Shown here piece after piece: positions 31,950 through 44,170 of a DNA stretch of 64,000 nt (positions are counted from its first letter, which is position 1; the number at the start of each line of letters is the position of its first letter). Made by a program: the position numbers and the translations under genes. Source of the DNA: Hymenopus coronatus (taxonomy: Eukaryota; Arthropoda; Insecta; Mantodea; Hymenopodidae); NCBI GenBank assembly GCA_030762935.1, contig CM060900.1, positions 390,226,632 to 390,290,631 of the forward strand, read 5' to 3'. The notes beneath the pieces were generated by a model. That model did not search any database. It saw only the letters and a list, made by a program, of their open reading frames with translations, and was not told the DNA's origin.

Positions 31950-34900
31950 GACTTAACCGGAAGCACTATTTACATTCGCTACACCGAATTTTACCAGATG
32001 GATCTCACCAAATTTCCTTCTAAAGGACCTTGCCTCTAACTGAATCACAATTCATGCTTTTTATCCTATTAGTTGACTTTAATATACATTCAGAATGATT
32101 AATCCCAATTCTTTTTATGTTTCCTCAAATAATCATTAATTTAATATGACACAACTCCGATCTCAAACAAAATGGAGATATAAAGATAAACTCTATTGAC
32201 AAGGCCCAGATTCTCATCTAAGGCAAAAGTAAAAACCACCAACGAAGCTGCTGTGCAGACCTGCTTCGTATATTTTAAAGCGTTAGCAGGTGAATCAACC
32301 ATCTCTTGCTTTCTTAATGCAACCAGTGGAATACACAGTTTTGTGAAAACTGATGATTTTATTTAGAGAGTGCATCTTCTGAGAATAATCAGCATTATTT
32401 AATAACTGTTTCACTATTTCAAAAACGTTGCAGTAGGGAGTGGAACTGAAAGAAGTTACTGAAATCTCTCTTAATTGAACAAAGGCGATTCCTCGCCAAG
32501 TGCTTAAGCACTTCTCACCTCTTATCATGAACTCTATGACCAACGTTTAAGATGTTGTTTCAGTTTACTTAGTAATCCTTTCTCACCAGTTTTATATAAT
32601 ACTGATCATCGCATAATTACTAACATTGTGTGTGCTCTATTGGGTCCTGTAAGAACATTTATTTTTATTTAATGTTAACAAACATGAAACTGTCCAGAAG
32701 GTGACAAAAATCTGTAGTGGAGAGCCATAAGTTGACAAATAAAAAAAGTATTCTATGTAGGTATCATAATTATATCAGTTTTGACTATTACTCTTCTGTT
32801 CACAAATTAAATATCTCAGCTGTCAAGGCATGCCCAAAAAACTTAGTGGCTCTATTTCACAGTGCACTTATCAGCTTTTGACAGGTTAAAGTTACTATTA
32901 AAGCAATTTCTATCATAATACAACAAAAGACTTGCAAAATGCACTTAACCACTTATGCTTCCCTACCACGGAAATACGAGTTTAAACACCTTTCACCCTA
33001 TCATAAGTGCCTTAGTTGCTTCAAATTATTTATAAATTCAATCTATGATTTTATTACCGAACATCAAAGTTTAAAGCGGTAAAGAAATGCGGAATTAATT
33101 TTCTTATAATGCAACTCTGCTGCTAAGCTGAACAAAGGTAAGGTTATACCATTGAGCTATTTAACGCTTTTGGGACAGCTTTCAGTTTGCCATTAATCAA
33201 ATTCCTTATAGATTATTATTATTTGCTGAACTCTTGCTAATCTAAGGATACACAATACTATAAGTTTGGGTCTATTCACTTGATGGTTCATGTATAATTG
33301 TGATTGTCGTCCATCATCGATTTTCTGTAGGCAATGTTCTGACTCCTCCTTGTCTGCAAATGTAAGCAAAGCGTGAACCGCCACTCCCTTCTAAGGCGCT
33401 TACGTAATACGTGGGTAATTACAAAAGTTTTGCACACTGCGCATGCAAGGTCTGTAGATTGCAATTACGGCTCCGATTTTCGCGCCAGTGTGAACAAGGA
33501 TTGGGCGCAGAACATTCCCTGAGAGTTTCTTTGTTGTTATACGTAATAAACAAACGAATATCGGACCTCATATAATGATCACCATTACTATATTTAAATA
33601 AAATATTAGTGAACAGAAAGTATTAAGTTGATTGTTTTTCAGTTGTGTGCTGGATCTTGACCGTTTGGCATCTTGCTAGAAATTGGATTCAAGCTGCAAA
33701 ACTAAACATCAATATTAAATCTAACAATTAATCGCATTTTTCAACTACTATTCCTTTATATCCAGGCGTAAATTTTGCTTATGGATGTCACTTATCGGCA
33801 AAAAAGGTCAATGAGGTGTTCCATTCACATGATCGTTTCTACATATTCCGAGCTAGCTATCTTTACACAAGCTTATTCTTCTATTTACTTAATACCAATG
33901 AAGACAAACATTAGCAGAAATTGTATTATTACTTAGTTCCTTATAAGAAAAGAGAGATACGGGAATACCTTAAGCTAAAGCGATTTTCAAATATTTTGAA
34001 AGCTATTGGCTATTTCTTGAAATTTGATTTTCTTTGCATGGTCAGGAGTAAAACAAAAGAAACACGAATGACAAATTCCGGTTTGAGAAAACTTGTAACT
34101 ATTTTAAAATTGAAACCAATAGAAGGAATGTCTCGAAAATGGTTAACTCTTCAAAAGAAAACTTATATGACTTAACTACGTGTTTTAACAAGATCTATAT
34201 TTTTTGCGAAATAACCTTTTTCTCTGTTTCTTACGGTTTAACAGTTATCCTAGAGGAATACGAGAGAATTCACCTGAGTGGCTGGAAGACATACTGCGCA
34301 ACAAAGGTCCACGCTAGTCACTGGATGAAACCGTCTCGTAATGGTTTGCTTTAAAAGTCTAGCACTCAAACATTAACTCACGAACAAAGGTCGGTATCAT
34401 GCTCAGTAGCAAGGAAAAGGGGAAGCGAAACAACAAATATGTGAAACGCTAGAACCGGATAAGGGGTGGGAAACTGGATGTGGCAGAGGTAGTTTAGTAC
34501 GCTCCTTACCAACATAAATCTGCTAGACTTTATATCACCATTATGACACGCACTTAATGGTGAAAAATGAATTAAAATTGCATCCTGTTTGCCTGGAAAC
34601 ATTAATTTGGCAGAATAAATAAAAATCCTTACTGTTTTCTCATTATAATCAATATTATTGAACAGTAAATGTTTCATTGAAAACACCACAATAGCTGTTA
34701 TTGAGAACAGCAACAAATTTACTCAGCTGTTATATCTACTTTTCCCTCAAGTGTGTCTTTAGCAAGAATTTATATTTTTAACCTCTCGTAATTGACCGAA
34801 GACATCCCAACAACTGCTGGTAGCTAACCACGCACGCTATCACACAGCTAGGGTATCTGCCGTCCATTTGCTGCTAGCAAGGTTCGCTGCTAATCGTGGA

Positions 34901-35980
34901 TGTAGTTAAACTGATAGTTTCACTTAAAAATGATTAAATAATATTATTTACCTTGTTTTATAACGTTTATCAGCTTTTAAAGAGAAACGCTTATTTCTCT
35001 TGACCTGTTCTCATTGAATAGTTGATAATTAACTGAACTTCATAATATGACATTTTATAAAGTATTATACTTGTATTAAGTAAAGATTAAAGTTAATATA
35101 TCTTAGTTCATTGTCTCATAGAAATCTAAACCACATTTCGCTGAATATCTGGGGACAAAATACCACCAACACAGATAAAACTGTTCCGATAAAGCCGTAT
35201 CTAGTTTCCAGTGGCATCAGAAAAATATAGAAGGAAAGCTCGCACTGTGCCGAACTCCCAAGCACCCATTAAAGTTTTTAAATAATCGAATGTGTCATAT
35301 TCACATGCCTTCCACTACGCTCTATAATTTATTATTGGGTATACACATGTTTCTTAGATGTTATATGCACATTTTCTGATACATAATATATCATTTTAAG
35401 TGAAATAAAACTTTGTGGAAATAGCTACATTACACATTTGGTCATAGATAAAAATGTACTAGCGGTAGTAAAATTTTTAAGAACGGAAAGGTATATGTTG
35501 GAGTTAAAATTCCATACTGTTTCAATGCAGTCATAAGGAACAGCCGAAAATGGACAGATCTTAAAGGAATGACAATTATTGAACACATCGTACCATTAAT
35601 AGCAGAAATTGTGTAAATGCCTAATGCCACAGAAAACTTATTTTAAATAGAGGGTTTATGCTAAAGAGATCTACATTTATTAAAACTTTTTGTCTATCGG
35701 TTATATAAAGTTATACCAAATCCCAACAGAATGAAGAGGACTTCACTGGCTATTTCCAGAAGAGTCAAGATAATATGCATTCTGTTTGCCAAGTATATAT
35801 TTTTAACATACCATATTTCAATGAAAATCGTTAAGAGCTAATTCCTAGAAAATATATAGTTTAGAGAAAAAAATCCCAGTTTGGGTAGTTTAGGTTCAGG
35901 GGATTTTTCTTGAAAATCTTCACGTCGCATCTTTGGTAAAAATTGAACTGAAATTACGTTTTGTGTTTATTCGGCATTAT
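31950..35980. other. Intergenic AT-rich DNA, nothing recognised
   Basis: Open frames (for example 33921-34175, 34378-34716) show no domain and no family resemblance. No SINE head or microsatellite of note. Confidence 0.4.
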
Positions 35981-35987
35981 ATGTTCT

Positions 35988-36092
35988 CTCTCTCACACAC
36001 ACTCACGCAGTCACCCTCACGCACACGCGCAGACACACTCACGCGCGCGCACGCACGCAGACACACTCGAGCGCCCACGCACGCAGACACAT
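35988..36092. repeat. CACTCACGC/ACACGC-type simple repeat
   Basis: Imperfect runs of ACAC, CACGC and GCAGACACACTC units. Apparent proteins here are repeat artefacts. Confidence 0.85.
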
Positions 36093-36099
36093 ACCTTTT

Positions 36100-37186
36100 T
36101 CCAAAAGTACCTTTGTTAGATTCAGGGGACCTCAAAAGTATTTCTGCTGAAATCTTTTTATTGCAATTTTCGGTGAAATGCAATACCTCCTTCATATTCT
36201 GTGTACACTCTCTCGAAACTATCTGGTGTCCGTTCCATATAGTTTGTTAACCCTTTCGACGGAAGTATGCGAAAGGGTGAAGGTGTGACAGAGACATAAG
36301 ATGAAAAAATAAGAACAGGTCTGGCATTGTCCACTTTGATGTGAATGTGAGCGTTAAGGCTTGAAATTGCGGAGGTCATATGTTGAATTCCAATTTATAT
36401 TTTTTTAAGATGCCTCCGCGCTTTTTGTAGTATAAATTTGTTGATTTTACATGCTTTTGTTATACAAGTAGTATGATATATCAATCCCCTAATAGTATTT
36501 TTTCCACTATTCTATACAGATGTTAAATTGACATTCTATTTAATGTACGGTTCTGTTAACTATGATAATATAACACCAATAACAATAACAACAAAAATGA
36601 TAATGATAGTAATAATAATAATCATAGTTTTAATAGTTTTAGTGTTCGTATTTATTTTACTTCAATTTTTCACTCTTATGATATTGTTTTGTCTTGTTCA
36701 CCTTCACTTTACGCTTTTATCACCACTGATTATAATATTTTCTCGTTTAGAGTGTAGGCTAAACTTATACACAGTTTGTTAATTATGCTTTGTCACAGCT
36801 GGCAGTGTCTACTCGTAAGAGTACACAAAGTTCATTGGTATGTGGAAAGGTACAGTAAGTTGCATTAGACTCGGTTGTTCTGGCGGAAGGCGACCACGAT
36901 AGCTCAATGACAAGCGTCTTCTTGGAAAGACAAAAAAACCGTGGTTCGAATATTCTGCATAATAATATAGAGCTATAATATTATTTACGGTGATGGTTAT
37001 TATTATATTTTACCATTATTAAAATAAATTTGAATTATGTGTCATAAATGTGACTTTCTTTTTATTTATGTATTTGCAATACGTAATGTTTCTTTTCACT
37101 ACATTAGCTTGAGACGGTAAACTATATCAGATTGAAAGATTAACATCGTACATATCACTTTAATAGGTTTAGTAGTAAAAAACGAA
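36100..37186. other. Intergenic DNA, nothing firm
   Basis: A tRNA-like scrap (GATAGCTCAATGAC ... GTGGTTCGAATATTC, about 36898-36952) may be an old SINE head. Nothing else recognised. Confidence 0.3.
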
Positions 37187-37200
37187 ATTGTATATATTTA
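37187..37200. repeat. Target-site duplication (left) of SINE-3
   Basis: ATTGTATATATTTA, identical to 37546-37559. Confidence 0.85.
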
Positions 37201-37545
37201 ACTCCATGGCACGACAGCTCACGGGGAACCTTGGCCTACCGCCCGGCCGCTGCGTCCCCCATCTCGGTCCACTACAGACGTCATGGATGGGGTGCAGTAT
37301 TGGAGGGTGAGACGTGGTCAGCGCATCGAGTCCCCCCGGCCGGTTAATGCGGTCCTCATGACCTGGAGCCGCTACTTCTCCATCAAGTAGCTCCTCAATT
37401 GGCCCCCCAGGGACCTGACGAGGCTGAGTGCACCCCGGGCCAGGTCTCCCAGCGGGGGAAAAATCCCCACGCTGGTACTGGGGATCGAACCCAGGTCTCC
37501 CGGTTGGTAAGTAAGCAACGCTACCACCGCGCTAAGGAGACGACC
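37201..37545 (-). mobile_element. Complete SINE-3 copy with perfect 14-bp duplication
   Basis: The minus strand begins GTCGTCTCCTTAGCGCGGTG (A-box region of the tRNA-like head) and contains GGGTTCGATCCCC as B box. The body follows (GGGGATTTTTCCCCC, GTGCACTCAGCCTCGTC, GGCCGGGCGGTAGG), ending GAGCTGTCGTGCCATGG. The head includes the 5' part missing from the 27.0-kb copy. Flanked by ATTGTATATATTTA on both sides. Confidence 0.92.
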
Positions 37546-37559
37546 ATTGTATATATTTA
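37546..37559. repeat. Target-site duplication (right) of SINE-3
   Basis: ATTGTATATATTTA, identical to 37187-37200. Confidence 0.85.
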
Positions 37560-37659
37560 CCTAACTTAAACATATTTTCCTTATCACAAATACAAAAAAA
37601 TTGAATAGCAATGTGTTTGTTTACAGTAAGTGTAGCAGTAAGTGAATTCGATAAAAATA

Positions 37660-37899
37660 CGGATGATAATAATAATACTAATAATAATAATATAAGTCAT
37701 ATTCTTAATCATAATCATAATAATAGTAACGATAATAGTAGTAATGATAGTACTGCTATTAACAATAATAGTAATAGTAGATAGTAATAATAACAACAAT
37801 AATAATGAAAATGATAATGATAATAACGATAACAATGATAAGTATGATGATGATAATAACGATAATAACAATAGCGATAGTAATAATAACAATAACTAC

Positions 37900-37986
<87 letters not shown>
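37660..37986. repeat. (AAT)n microsatellite with degenerate flank
   Basis: Imperfect AAT/GAT/AAC triplets from 37660 lead into about 29 pure AAT units at 37900-37986. The long Asn, Tyr and Ile frames are artefacts. Confidence 0.95.
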
Positions 37987-37989
37987 TGC

Positions 37990-38100
37990 ACACTATCTTA
38001 TGCATCCCATTCTGTACTATGCGTGAAAGACTGCTTAATTTTGTTCAGATGCTTCTTAATCAGGCTTAAGGTTCTTTTGTGTGTTGTAAATCTATGATAC
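37990..38100 (-). mobile_element. SINE-1 3' fragment
   Basis: CATCCCATTCTGTACTATGC, GTGAAAGACTGCTTAATTTT, ATCAGGCTTAAGGTTCTTTT and GTTGTAAATCTATGA are the SINE-1 tail half in minus orientation. Its 3' end abuts the (AAT)n tract, suggesting the microsatellite grew from the SINE tail. Confidence 0.65.
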
Positions 38101-38755
38101 GCATAGATCAGAGGTCACGAATTGGTTTCCCTTTGAGTAAAGCCAAGAGAGCAAATTTACTCGGTGTCCCTGCGAATCGCCTACTGTGCTCTGCGGAAAG
38201 CAAGAGCAATGTTCTTGAGTGTTGTGGCAGTATTTATACAATCCACGTTTCATAGCTCAATGCACCTGTTGTTGTTTCATGATTAGTAGTACAATTGCTC
38301 TATTATGTCATTACTTGTACATCGGATAACACAATATACATATTTTCACCGGTTTGGTAGTAATTGACAGTCGTTACATAAATAATAGAAAAAAATGACA
38401 GTTCTAACATTGATATAAAAACAAAAAGCGCCTTAACCTAGTTAATAGCAGTAATTGCATTATATCACCAAAAGTAAGAGACTTAATGTTTAACGAGAAA
38501 CTATTCACATTTACAGCAGTGATCGTGGACAGGATCTTAGTAACTAATTGGGATCGAACATATTGGTAACTACCATACTCGCTTGCATGGGCCTGATGAT
38601 GCTACAAATTGAATTTTCCGAGTTGAATTTTCTCAGAACTTTGCGGAAAACTGAACGTTATTCCGCCACTTTCTATAAATATTAAAGATTCCTGTTAGAC
38701 GGGCATAAACCCACGAGTCGGTGGCTTACATTCTGGATTTCTTTTGGTTCCCAAC
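38101..38755. other. Intergenic DNA, nothing recognised
   Basis: No repeat family or coding motif seen. Confidence 0.4.
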
Positions 38756-38760
38756 ATAAA

Positions 38761-38958
38761 TTGGCTCACATCGCACCATATAAGATAGAGACACAATTCC
38801 CGCTGCCACGTGCTTACCCACTGCAAACACGGAGCAAGCCTATTCGCTCCGCAATAAAATCAAGCGAGTTAGTGACATCTGGTATAATAAGGAGTTTTGG
38901 TAGAGTATGGACTTTCAATACTGCTCAACATGCCCTATTCCTTATTGGTGAAAGCTAG
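38761..38958 (+). pseudogene. Possible LTR-retrotransposon pol fragment upstream of RT
   Basis: A 65-codon frame includes YKIETQFPLPRAYPLQTRSK and ELVTSGIIRSF. This spacing resembles the HxI.T...P.R.YPL....K..I...I..LL.SGIIRPS entry segment of Ty3/gypsy-type reverse transcriptases. The expected downstream SP.VLVKKKDG block is absent, so the match stops abruptly. It is not contiguous with the gag-protease remnant at 14-15 kb and lies on the opposite strand. Confidence 0.35.
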
Positions 38959-39334
38959 CTCGTAAACCAATAACGTTATGACAATCTCAACTTCTTTAGA
39001 GAAACGGTTATTGTGCTGGCTTATGAAATTAGAATTCGGGTTCAGTTCTCGATTGGAGGAAAACTTTTTATGACCAACTTACATCCCGGCTGTGGCATTC
39101 AATGTTTCAGTCTGACTACCTCTCCGACTTGTTTCCTACCCACGGCTGGTGTGAAAGAAAAAATTCATTCACATTTAATTTAAATGCTCATTTCATGTTC
39201 TACAAAAACTACTATTCCTAATATCATTATTCTAATAATAGTAATAGTAATAATGTGGCTACAGCACTTGCGAACCTGAGGTTAACGACCCGACTGCCAA
39301 CCAAACGTCCACTTACGCACCGAAGAGCAGACGA

Positions 39335-39560
39335 TCACCCAGCTAATACCTGGAGGTAAGGTGCCAATCATCACGCATCCCTAAGCAGCAATGTTTGATA
39401 TAATGGCTAGAATCGTTACTTATCAGAGCTCCTCTCTTGTGAGGACACCAGTCCTATACACGGGACTTCAAGTCCACATCCGCATGGGTGGAATCGAACC
39501 TGGGCATATTCTGGGCACCACACTTAGCCCACTGCGCCATGGCGGAGGACATTCGCCGAA
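39335..39560 (-). mobile_element. SINE-6: tRNA-derived repeat
   Basis: The minus strand starts with a clear tRNA-like head (CCGCCATGGCGCAGTGGGCT, then CCCAGGTTCGATTCCACCC as B box). A non-tRNA body follows through GAGGAGCTCTGATAAG. No second copy was seen in the window. Confidence 0.6.
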
Positions 39561-39599
39561 GGAAAAGTTAAAGGAAAGCACAATGAAAGGGTAGAAATT

Positions 39600-40135
39600 G
39601 TTTTCTTAATTTGAGAACAAGCCCTTTAAAACGTAACTTGGTTATACTACTTCTAAATGTGTACTTCACAAGAAATAAGGTGGGGGGGGGTTGCCCCAAA
39701 CATTCAATTCATGGATACCTGGTTTTCCTAGTAGATGGATTTAGTCCTACACTGGAGACACTCACATGCGCTCCTTGGGAATTTCAAACACTTGAGATAC
39801 TCTAAAAGCAGGTCTTCTGAGGGCCAAGCGTATTCATTTGAAAGTCCGAAGTTCAACATCACAGTACCCCTTTGGTAGAGCACAACCTTCTGACACTGAG
39901 GTTCAAATACAGAGAGATGATACGGTATTTTTCCTTTTTTCCGCGCTCTGTCTAAATGAAGAAACTCGTTTCATAGGCCATTTATGTTTTTACATTATTC
40001 GAAAAGTATCTGCAAGAATTATTTATTTAACTCAAGCCCTCTCATTTTACAAACAAACAAAATATTCATTTGTAATTAAACAGACGATTATAATCAACTG
40101 TAAAAGCATTGCCTTTACGTCAGTCGTATACTTCA
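39600..40135. other. Possible decayed SINE heads
   Basis: CACATGCGCTCCTTGGGAATTTCAAAC (39758-39790) resembles the SINE-2 head in minus orientation. A tRNA-like word series lies around 39862-39912. Neither can be delimited. Confidence 0.3.
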
Positions 40136-40140
40136 TATTA

Positions 40141-40153
40141 TATCCACTGTTGT
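40141..40153. repeat. Target-site duplication (left) of SINE-1
   Basis: TATCCACTGTTGT, identical to 40428-40440. Confidence 0.9.
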
Positions 40154-40427
40154 CGCCCTCCGTGGTGTAATGGTTACCATGCTGACTTCATATACCCAAG
40201 GTCGCGGGTTCAAACCCGGCGGAGGACGGTGGATTTTTTCGGGCGTAAAAATCCTTAGCATGGCTTCCTTCGGAAGGGAAGTAGATTTACGGCACGTAAA
40301 AGAACCTCAAGCCTGATAGAGAGGCTTCTGAGCAAAATTAAGCGGTCTTTCACGCCCAATTTAGAATGGGACGCTGAGAACCACAGCAGTTAAAGAGCGT
40401 CCATAAATAACACGCCATTTATTTATT
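40154..40427 (+). mobile_element. Complete SINE-1, reference copy, perfect 13-bp duplication
   Basis: The tRNA-like head is GCCCTCCGTGGTGTAATGG ... CGCGGGTTCAAACCCGGCG, with both Pol III boxes. The body runs GATTTTTTCGGGCGTAAAAA, GGCTTCCTTCGGAAGGGAAG, ATTTACGGCACGTAAAAGAA, CCTCAAGCCTGATAGAGAGG, GCGGTCTTTCACGCCC and GGGACGCTGAGAACCACAG. It ends in TTTA repeats. TATCCACTGTTGT flanks it at 40141-40153 and 40428-40440. Compared with the 63.8-kb and 62.3-kb copies it lacks about 27 nt between the GGAAG and ATTTACGG blocks. Confidence 0.93.
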
Positions 40428-40440
40428 TATCCACTGTTGT
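40428..40440. repeat. Target-site duplication (right) of SINE-1
   Basis: TATCCACTGTTGT, identical to 40141-40153. Confidence 0.9.
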
Positions 40441-42310
40441 AAACTTATAAAATAAAAAAGTGCTGATACTAAACTTTTAGGGTGGTATCAAACGCTAGAG
40501 TAAGTAATGTGACCACTAAGCAATTTAATTTTATTTTATACAACGTAAGCAGAATTTATTTGTGACAGTTTCTAAACCAAAGTATCCTAGCCGCAACTAT
40601 TATACTTAGTTAAAGAATCAATCTTATCGTCTAGCATATTTCAATTGCATGTGTATCTTGATTAGCATGAAATAGAAAGATTTTTTTTTAAAGAAATTTG
40701 TTTGTAGAGTTGCTCCAGAGAAAGTCATGTGAATTGAGCACATCAAACATTTATTGAGCATTTCTTACATATAATTCCAAATTGAACTAACGTATTAATA
40801 TGGAATGACTACATATTTAACCGACAGTAATTTACTTTACTGATATAAAGTTGTTGTTTGCTTTGTAATGATATTAGGATTAGTTGGAATAAAACACTTT
40901 GCTTGTTCATTTTTAGGCAAATGTCTCTCTCTGCTTTAGTTCAGCTTTTGGCTATCAGTTTCAGAATATGGTTTTACTTAGTAATCTTATAAAGAGCTAA
41001 AAATCTACCTAAGATACTTAACACACAATAATTCTAGTTTTTTCAAGAACTCTACATGGCTCAGGGACGAAAGTATATCGTCCTCACTTAAATCAACACC
41101 ATTACTGCCACCATCATCACCATAGTCTTCGTGTATTATAATTATTATTATTATTATTATCATCATATTGTTATCATATTATATCATCATTATCATTATT
41201 GTTATTAATATTGTTATTGTTATTATTGGTATTATATTTATTATATCATATTATCATAGTTAACAGAACCATACACTAAATAGAATATCAATTTAACATA
41301 TGTATAGAATAGTAATACTATAATTGTTTTTTTTTTAATGCTTCGTTTTTTGTTTGTTTTTTTCTTCCCTTCTTTTCTTTTAATGTTGAACAAATGTTTC
41401 ATATTCGATTTCACTGTTTTCTCTCCCCATTTTGTTTTCTTCTTTATAAATGAATTATAAAAGCCCCTCTATATTCATAAGATCACTATAATTTGCTGAC
41501 AGCTCAACAGAACAGCACATAAAATGACAGAGCCATCATGTTGGATAAAATGCATGATGAGAAAAGATAGAAATGGCGTGATGGACTTTCTCCGAATATT
41601 CAGCAATAACCTATTTTCTAATAGTTTGCAAACTATACTCTTATACTAATGCCCTCAAACATAGCTCAAGCGAAGGAAGGAAAGACAAGGGCTAACGTGA
41701 TCGTACAAAATCATTTTCGGAAGATTGTAAGAAACAATTTGCTAAGCTGACCAAAATTACGATGTCTTCTCGGGCTTAAATAATGCAAATGAGATATTTT
41801 CCGAAGCTAAAGTTTCAATACAAACATAAAGAGTTTTCAATCCAGATAAACCTAATTTTTCTTAGTATGTTTTGGTATCGTGTTTATTGAACTCAATTTA
41901 CTTCCGAAATTAAAGCAGAATATTTTGGAAGTCTTATAGAGCTTTTCTTAAAGGATAAAAATGTAAAAGATTATGCTCGCAAAAATTTAAGCTGTGGTTC
42001 AAAATGAATTAATTTTGTATTTTTGGAAGTTACGTTTCAGCTTGGTGAAGCTCAGTACGAAGTGTTAAATTATCGAAATGCTAGAATTCATTCAATTGCC
42101 AGTTGAAGTCAATTGCCACTCACTATAAATAGCTTACGCTTTATTGTGCTTACTATGTTATAACTGATCCAAAACTTTAAACGATTAATGCAACTTTCTA
42201 AACATATCAAAGTAATAAAGACAGTTGCATAATACAACACTTAACATGTTGTTATCGACAGTTCCTTGTAGGTGCCCTTAATTTTCGTTTCGTAGTCGGC
42301 TTACCTTTCC
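40441..42310. other. AT-rich DNA with an ATT/ATC simple repeat
   Basis: Contains an imperfect ATT/ATC tract at about 41130-41270. The stretch 40715-40770 (AGAGAAAGTCATGTGAATTG...) partly resembles 48095-48150. No coding motif. Confidence 0.4.
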
Positions 42311-42314
42311 CGTA

Positions 42315-42660
42315 TTTAGGACTGACACCCCCTAGGACTTACAAGTGGATGCCTAGGGGTCAGAAGCCTGTCGGGGAACCAACAGCACGAAACCACAGAA
42401 TGAAAAAGCTGGAATGAGTAGTCGGCCGTAGCCGGGCATGAGCGTGAGGAAGTGGATGATATGAAATGCAAGCGAAATGGTTGATAGCAAAGATGATATG
42501 GAGCAGTTGGTGGAATGAGTGACCGGGGAAAGGACCTGGAAAAAAACCCACCCAGACGCCGCTTCGTCCACCCCAAATCCCACATGCGGGCACTTGGAAA
42601 CATACCTTGGCCGCCTAGGTAGAAGGCGAGCATTCTAACCTCTCGTCCACGGCGCCGCCG
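42315..42660 (-). mobile_element. SINE-2-related copy with a longer, different body
   Basis: The head half on the minus strand (GGCGCCGTGGACGAGAGG ... GGCGGCCAAGGTATG, CCGCATGTGGGATTTGGG, GGACGAAGCGGCGTCTGGG) follows SINE-2. The distal half (GTGCTGTTGGTTCCCCGACA and GCTTCTGACCCCTAGGCATC) is not in the 8.6- or 9.3-kb copies. The B box is damaged. Either a subfamily or a chimera. Overlapping open frames here are spurious. Confidence 0.7.
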
Positions 42661-43255
42661 TCCTTAATTAAAAATGAAAATACTCTTACCCCAGTTTTGC
42701 AGTTGGAACCCTCAAAGTTAATGAATACTTTCGAAGGCCACTGTGGGACTAGAAATGTCTAATTAGACCAAAATACACCTGTAGATACACAACTAAGCTA
42801 TCTTCAATGGACCTCGCAGTCCATTAAGCAGGTAGAATCAGTCTGTCACGATGTATTCCAGTGATGGGTATGTTGACATGTTACTTATTTACTGAGAAGC
42901 TTAACGGAATGCATTACAGGCTAAACGTTTCTATGAAAATCGATTTCCAGACAGACGAGAACCATCATCCAGCACTTTTTGGAATGCTGGACGTCTGAAA
43001 GGACAGGTCCTATTAGAGAAGCTACAGTGTTATCTCTGGCAATAAGTAAGAGACGATTTTAAACGCTGTTTTAAATAATGTTCGTATTAGCACACGGAAT
43101 AGACGTCAGTAGGTCATTAGTTATGTGGGTACTGCACACAATAAGCTGCACCCTTACTGCTTGCAGGTACACCAGGAACTCCATGGTCCTGACATTGAAG
43201 CTCTAGCAACTTATTGCCAGCGAGTATTGGGCAGCAAATTATTTATGGGCTCTGT

Positions 43256-43515
43256 TTAATTGCTGCGGTTATTAGTGTTCCATTCTATATTAGACGTCAA
43301 CTACCTCTTAATTTTACTCATTGGCCCCTTTATCAGGCATGAGGTTCTTTTACGTGCTGTAAACCTACGACATGGGACCAACTGCTTTAATATCCTCCCG
43401 AAGGAAACCATGCCAGGGCTTTCTACGCCCGAAAAAAATCTACCGCCCTCTGCCGTGTTGGAGCCTTTGACCTTGGGAACGAGGCTGGCATGCTACCCTC
43501 TAGATTCCGGAAGAC
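43256..43515 (-). mobile_element. SINE-1 copy, diverged
   Basis: Carries the SINE-1 blocks TGTTCCATTCTATATTAGAC, TCAGGCATGAGGTTCTTTTA, CGTGCTGTAAACCTACGACA and CGCCCGAAAAAAATCTACCG, with a decayed tRNA-like head up to about 43515. It retains the block that the 40.1-kb copy lacks. Confidence 0.75.
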
Positions 43516-43519
43516 GAAA

Positions 43520-44165
43520 CTATTGCGCAATGTGAAATGTAGTAATTTTTTAGATTCACATTTCTGTTTTGAGATTCAAGAATGGTGTTTTGAGGTTAGT
43601 CTGCAATATTCGGGTTTTATAAAACTAAATAATTAGTGTGAAAACAGAAATTATACATATCTCATTAAAAATGTATGCCTCATAACTTCTCTCACATTGG
43701 CAATCCACAGATTCATTAATCCAACAATATACGGTTCAATACCTTAGATTGCTTCTGCTGTAATCAATCTGCTTAAACGAAATTAAAGAAGGATAAATTT
43801 TGACCAAATAAATTTCTAAGTTTTTCCGTCTCATTTTGTGCTCAATATGTTTCTAGGAAAATCTATTTAAAATACCAAAGTGCTTATCTTTCGAACATAC
43901 GTTTACATACTTTGGCTTATGAGCTAATGATGACTTATCTGATTTTTGTCTTGGCTACTGCATTAGAGAAATACGGTACTTTTATTTCACGGAAAGTATG
44001 TTTATAATTTTCGTGCACTAAGGCATTCCTCGTATGAGTGGTTGAGTTTCTAGCGCATGCTCCATTGTTTATTACTTCTAGAAAGCAGTGTTTTCCAATT
44101 AATTCAAAGATGAGAACACAATCTAGTTTTAGTACAAACTCAGGATCTCGCACATTTGAAGGTCA
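43520..44165. other. AT-rich DNA, nothing recognised
   Basis: No motif or repeat seen. Confidence 0.4.
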
Positions 44166-44170
44166 ATATA

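Noticed and set aside
37584..38097. Poly-Asn, poly-Tyr and poly-Ile proteins
   Set aside because: They are translations of the (AAT)n tract.
40154..40228. Possible functional tRNA gene
   Set aside because: It is the head of a SINE-1 with target duplications enclosing head and body together.
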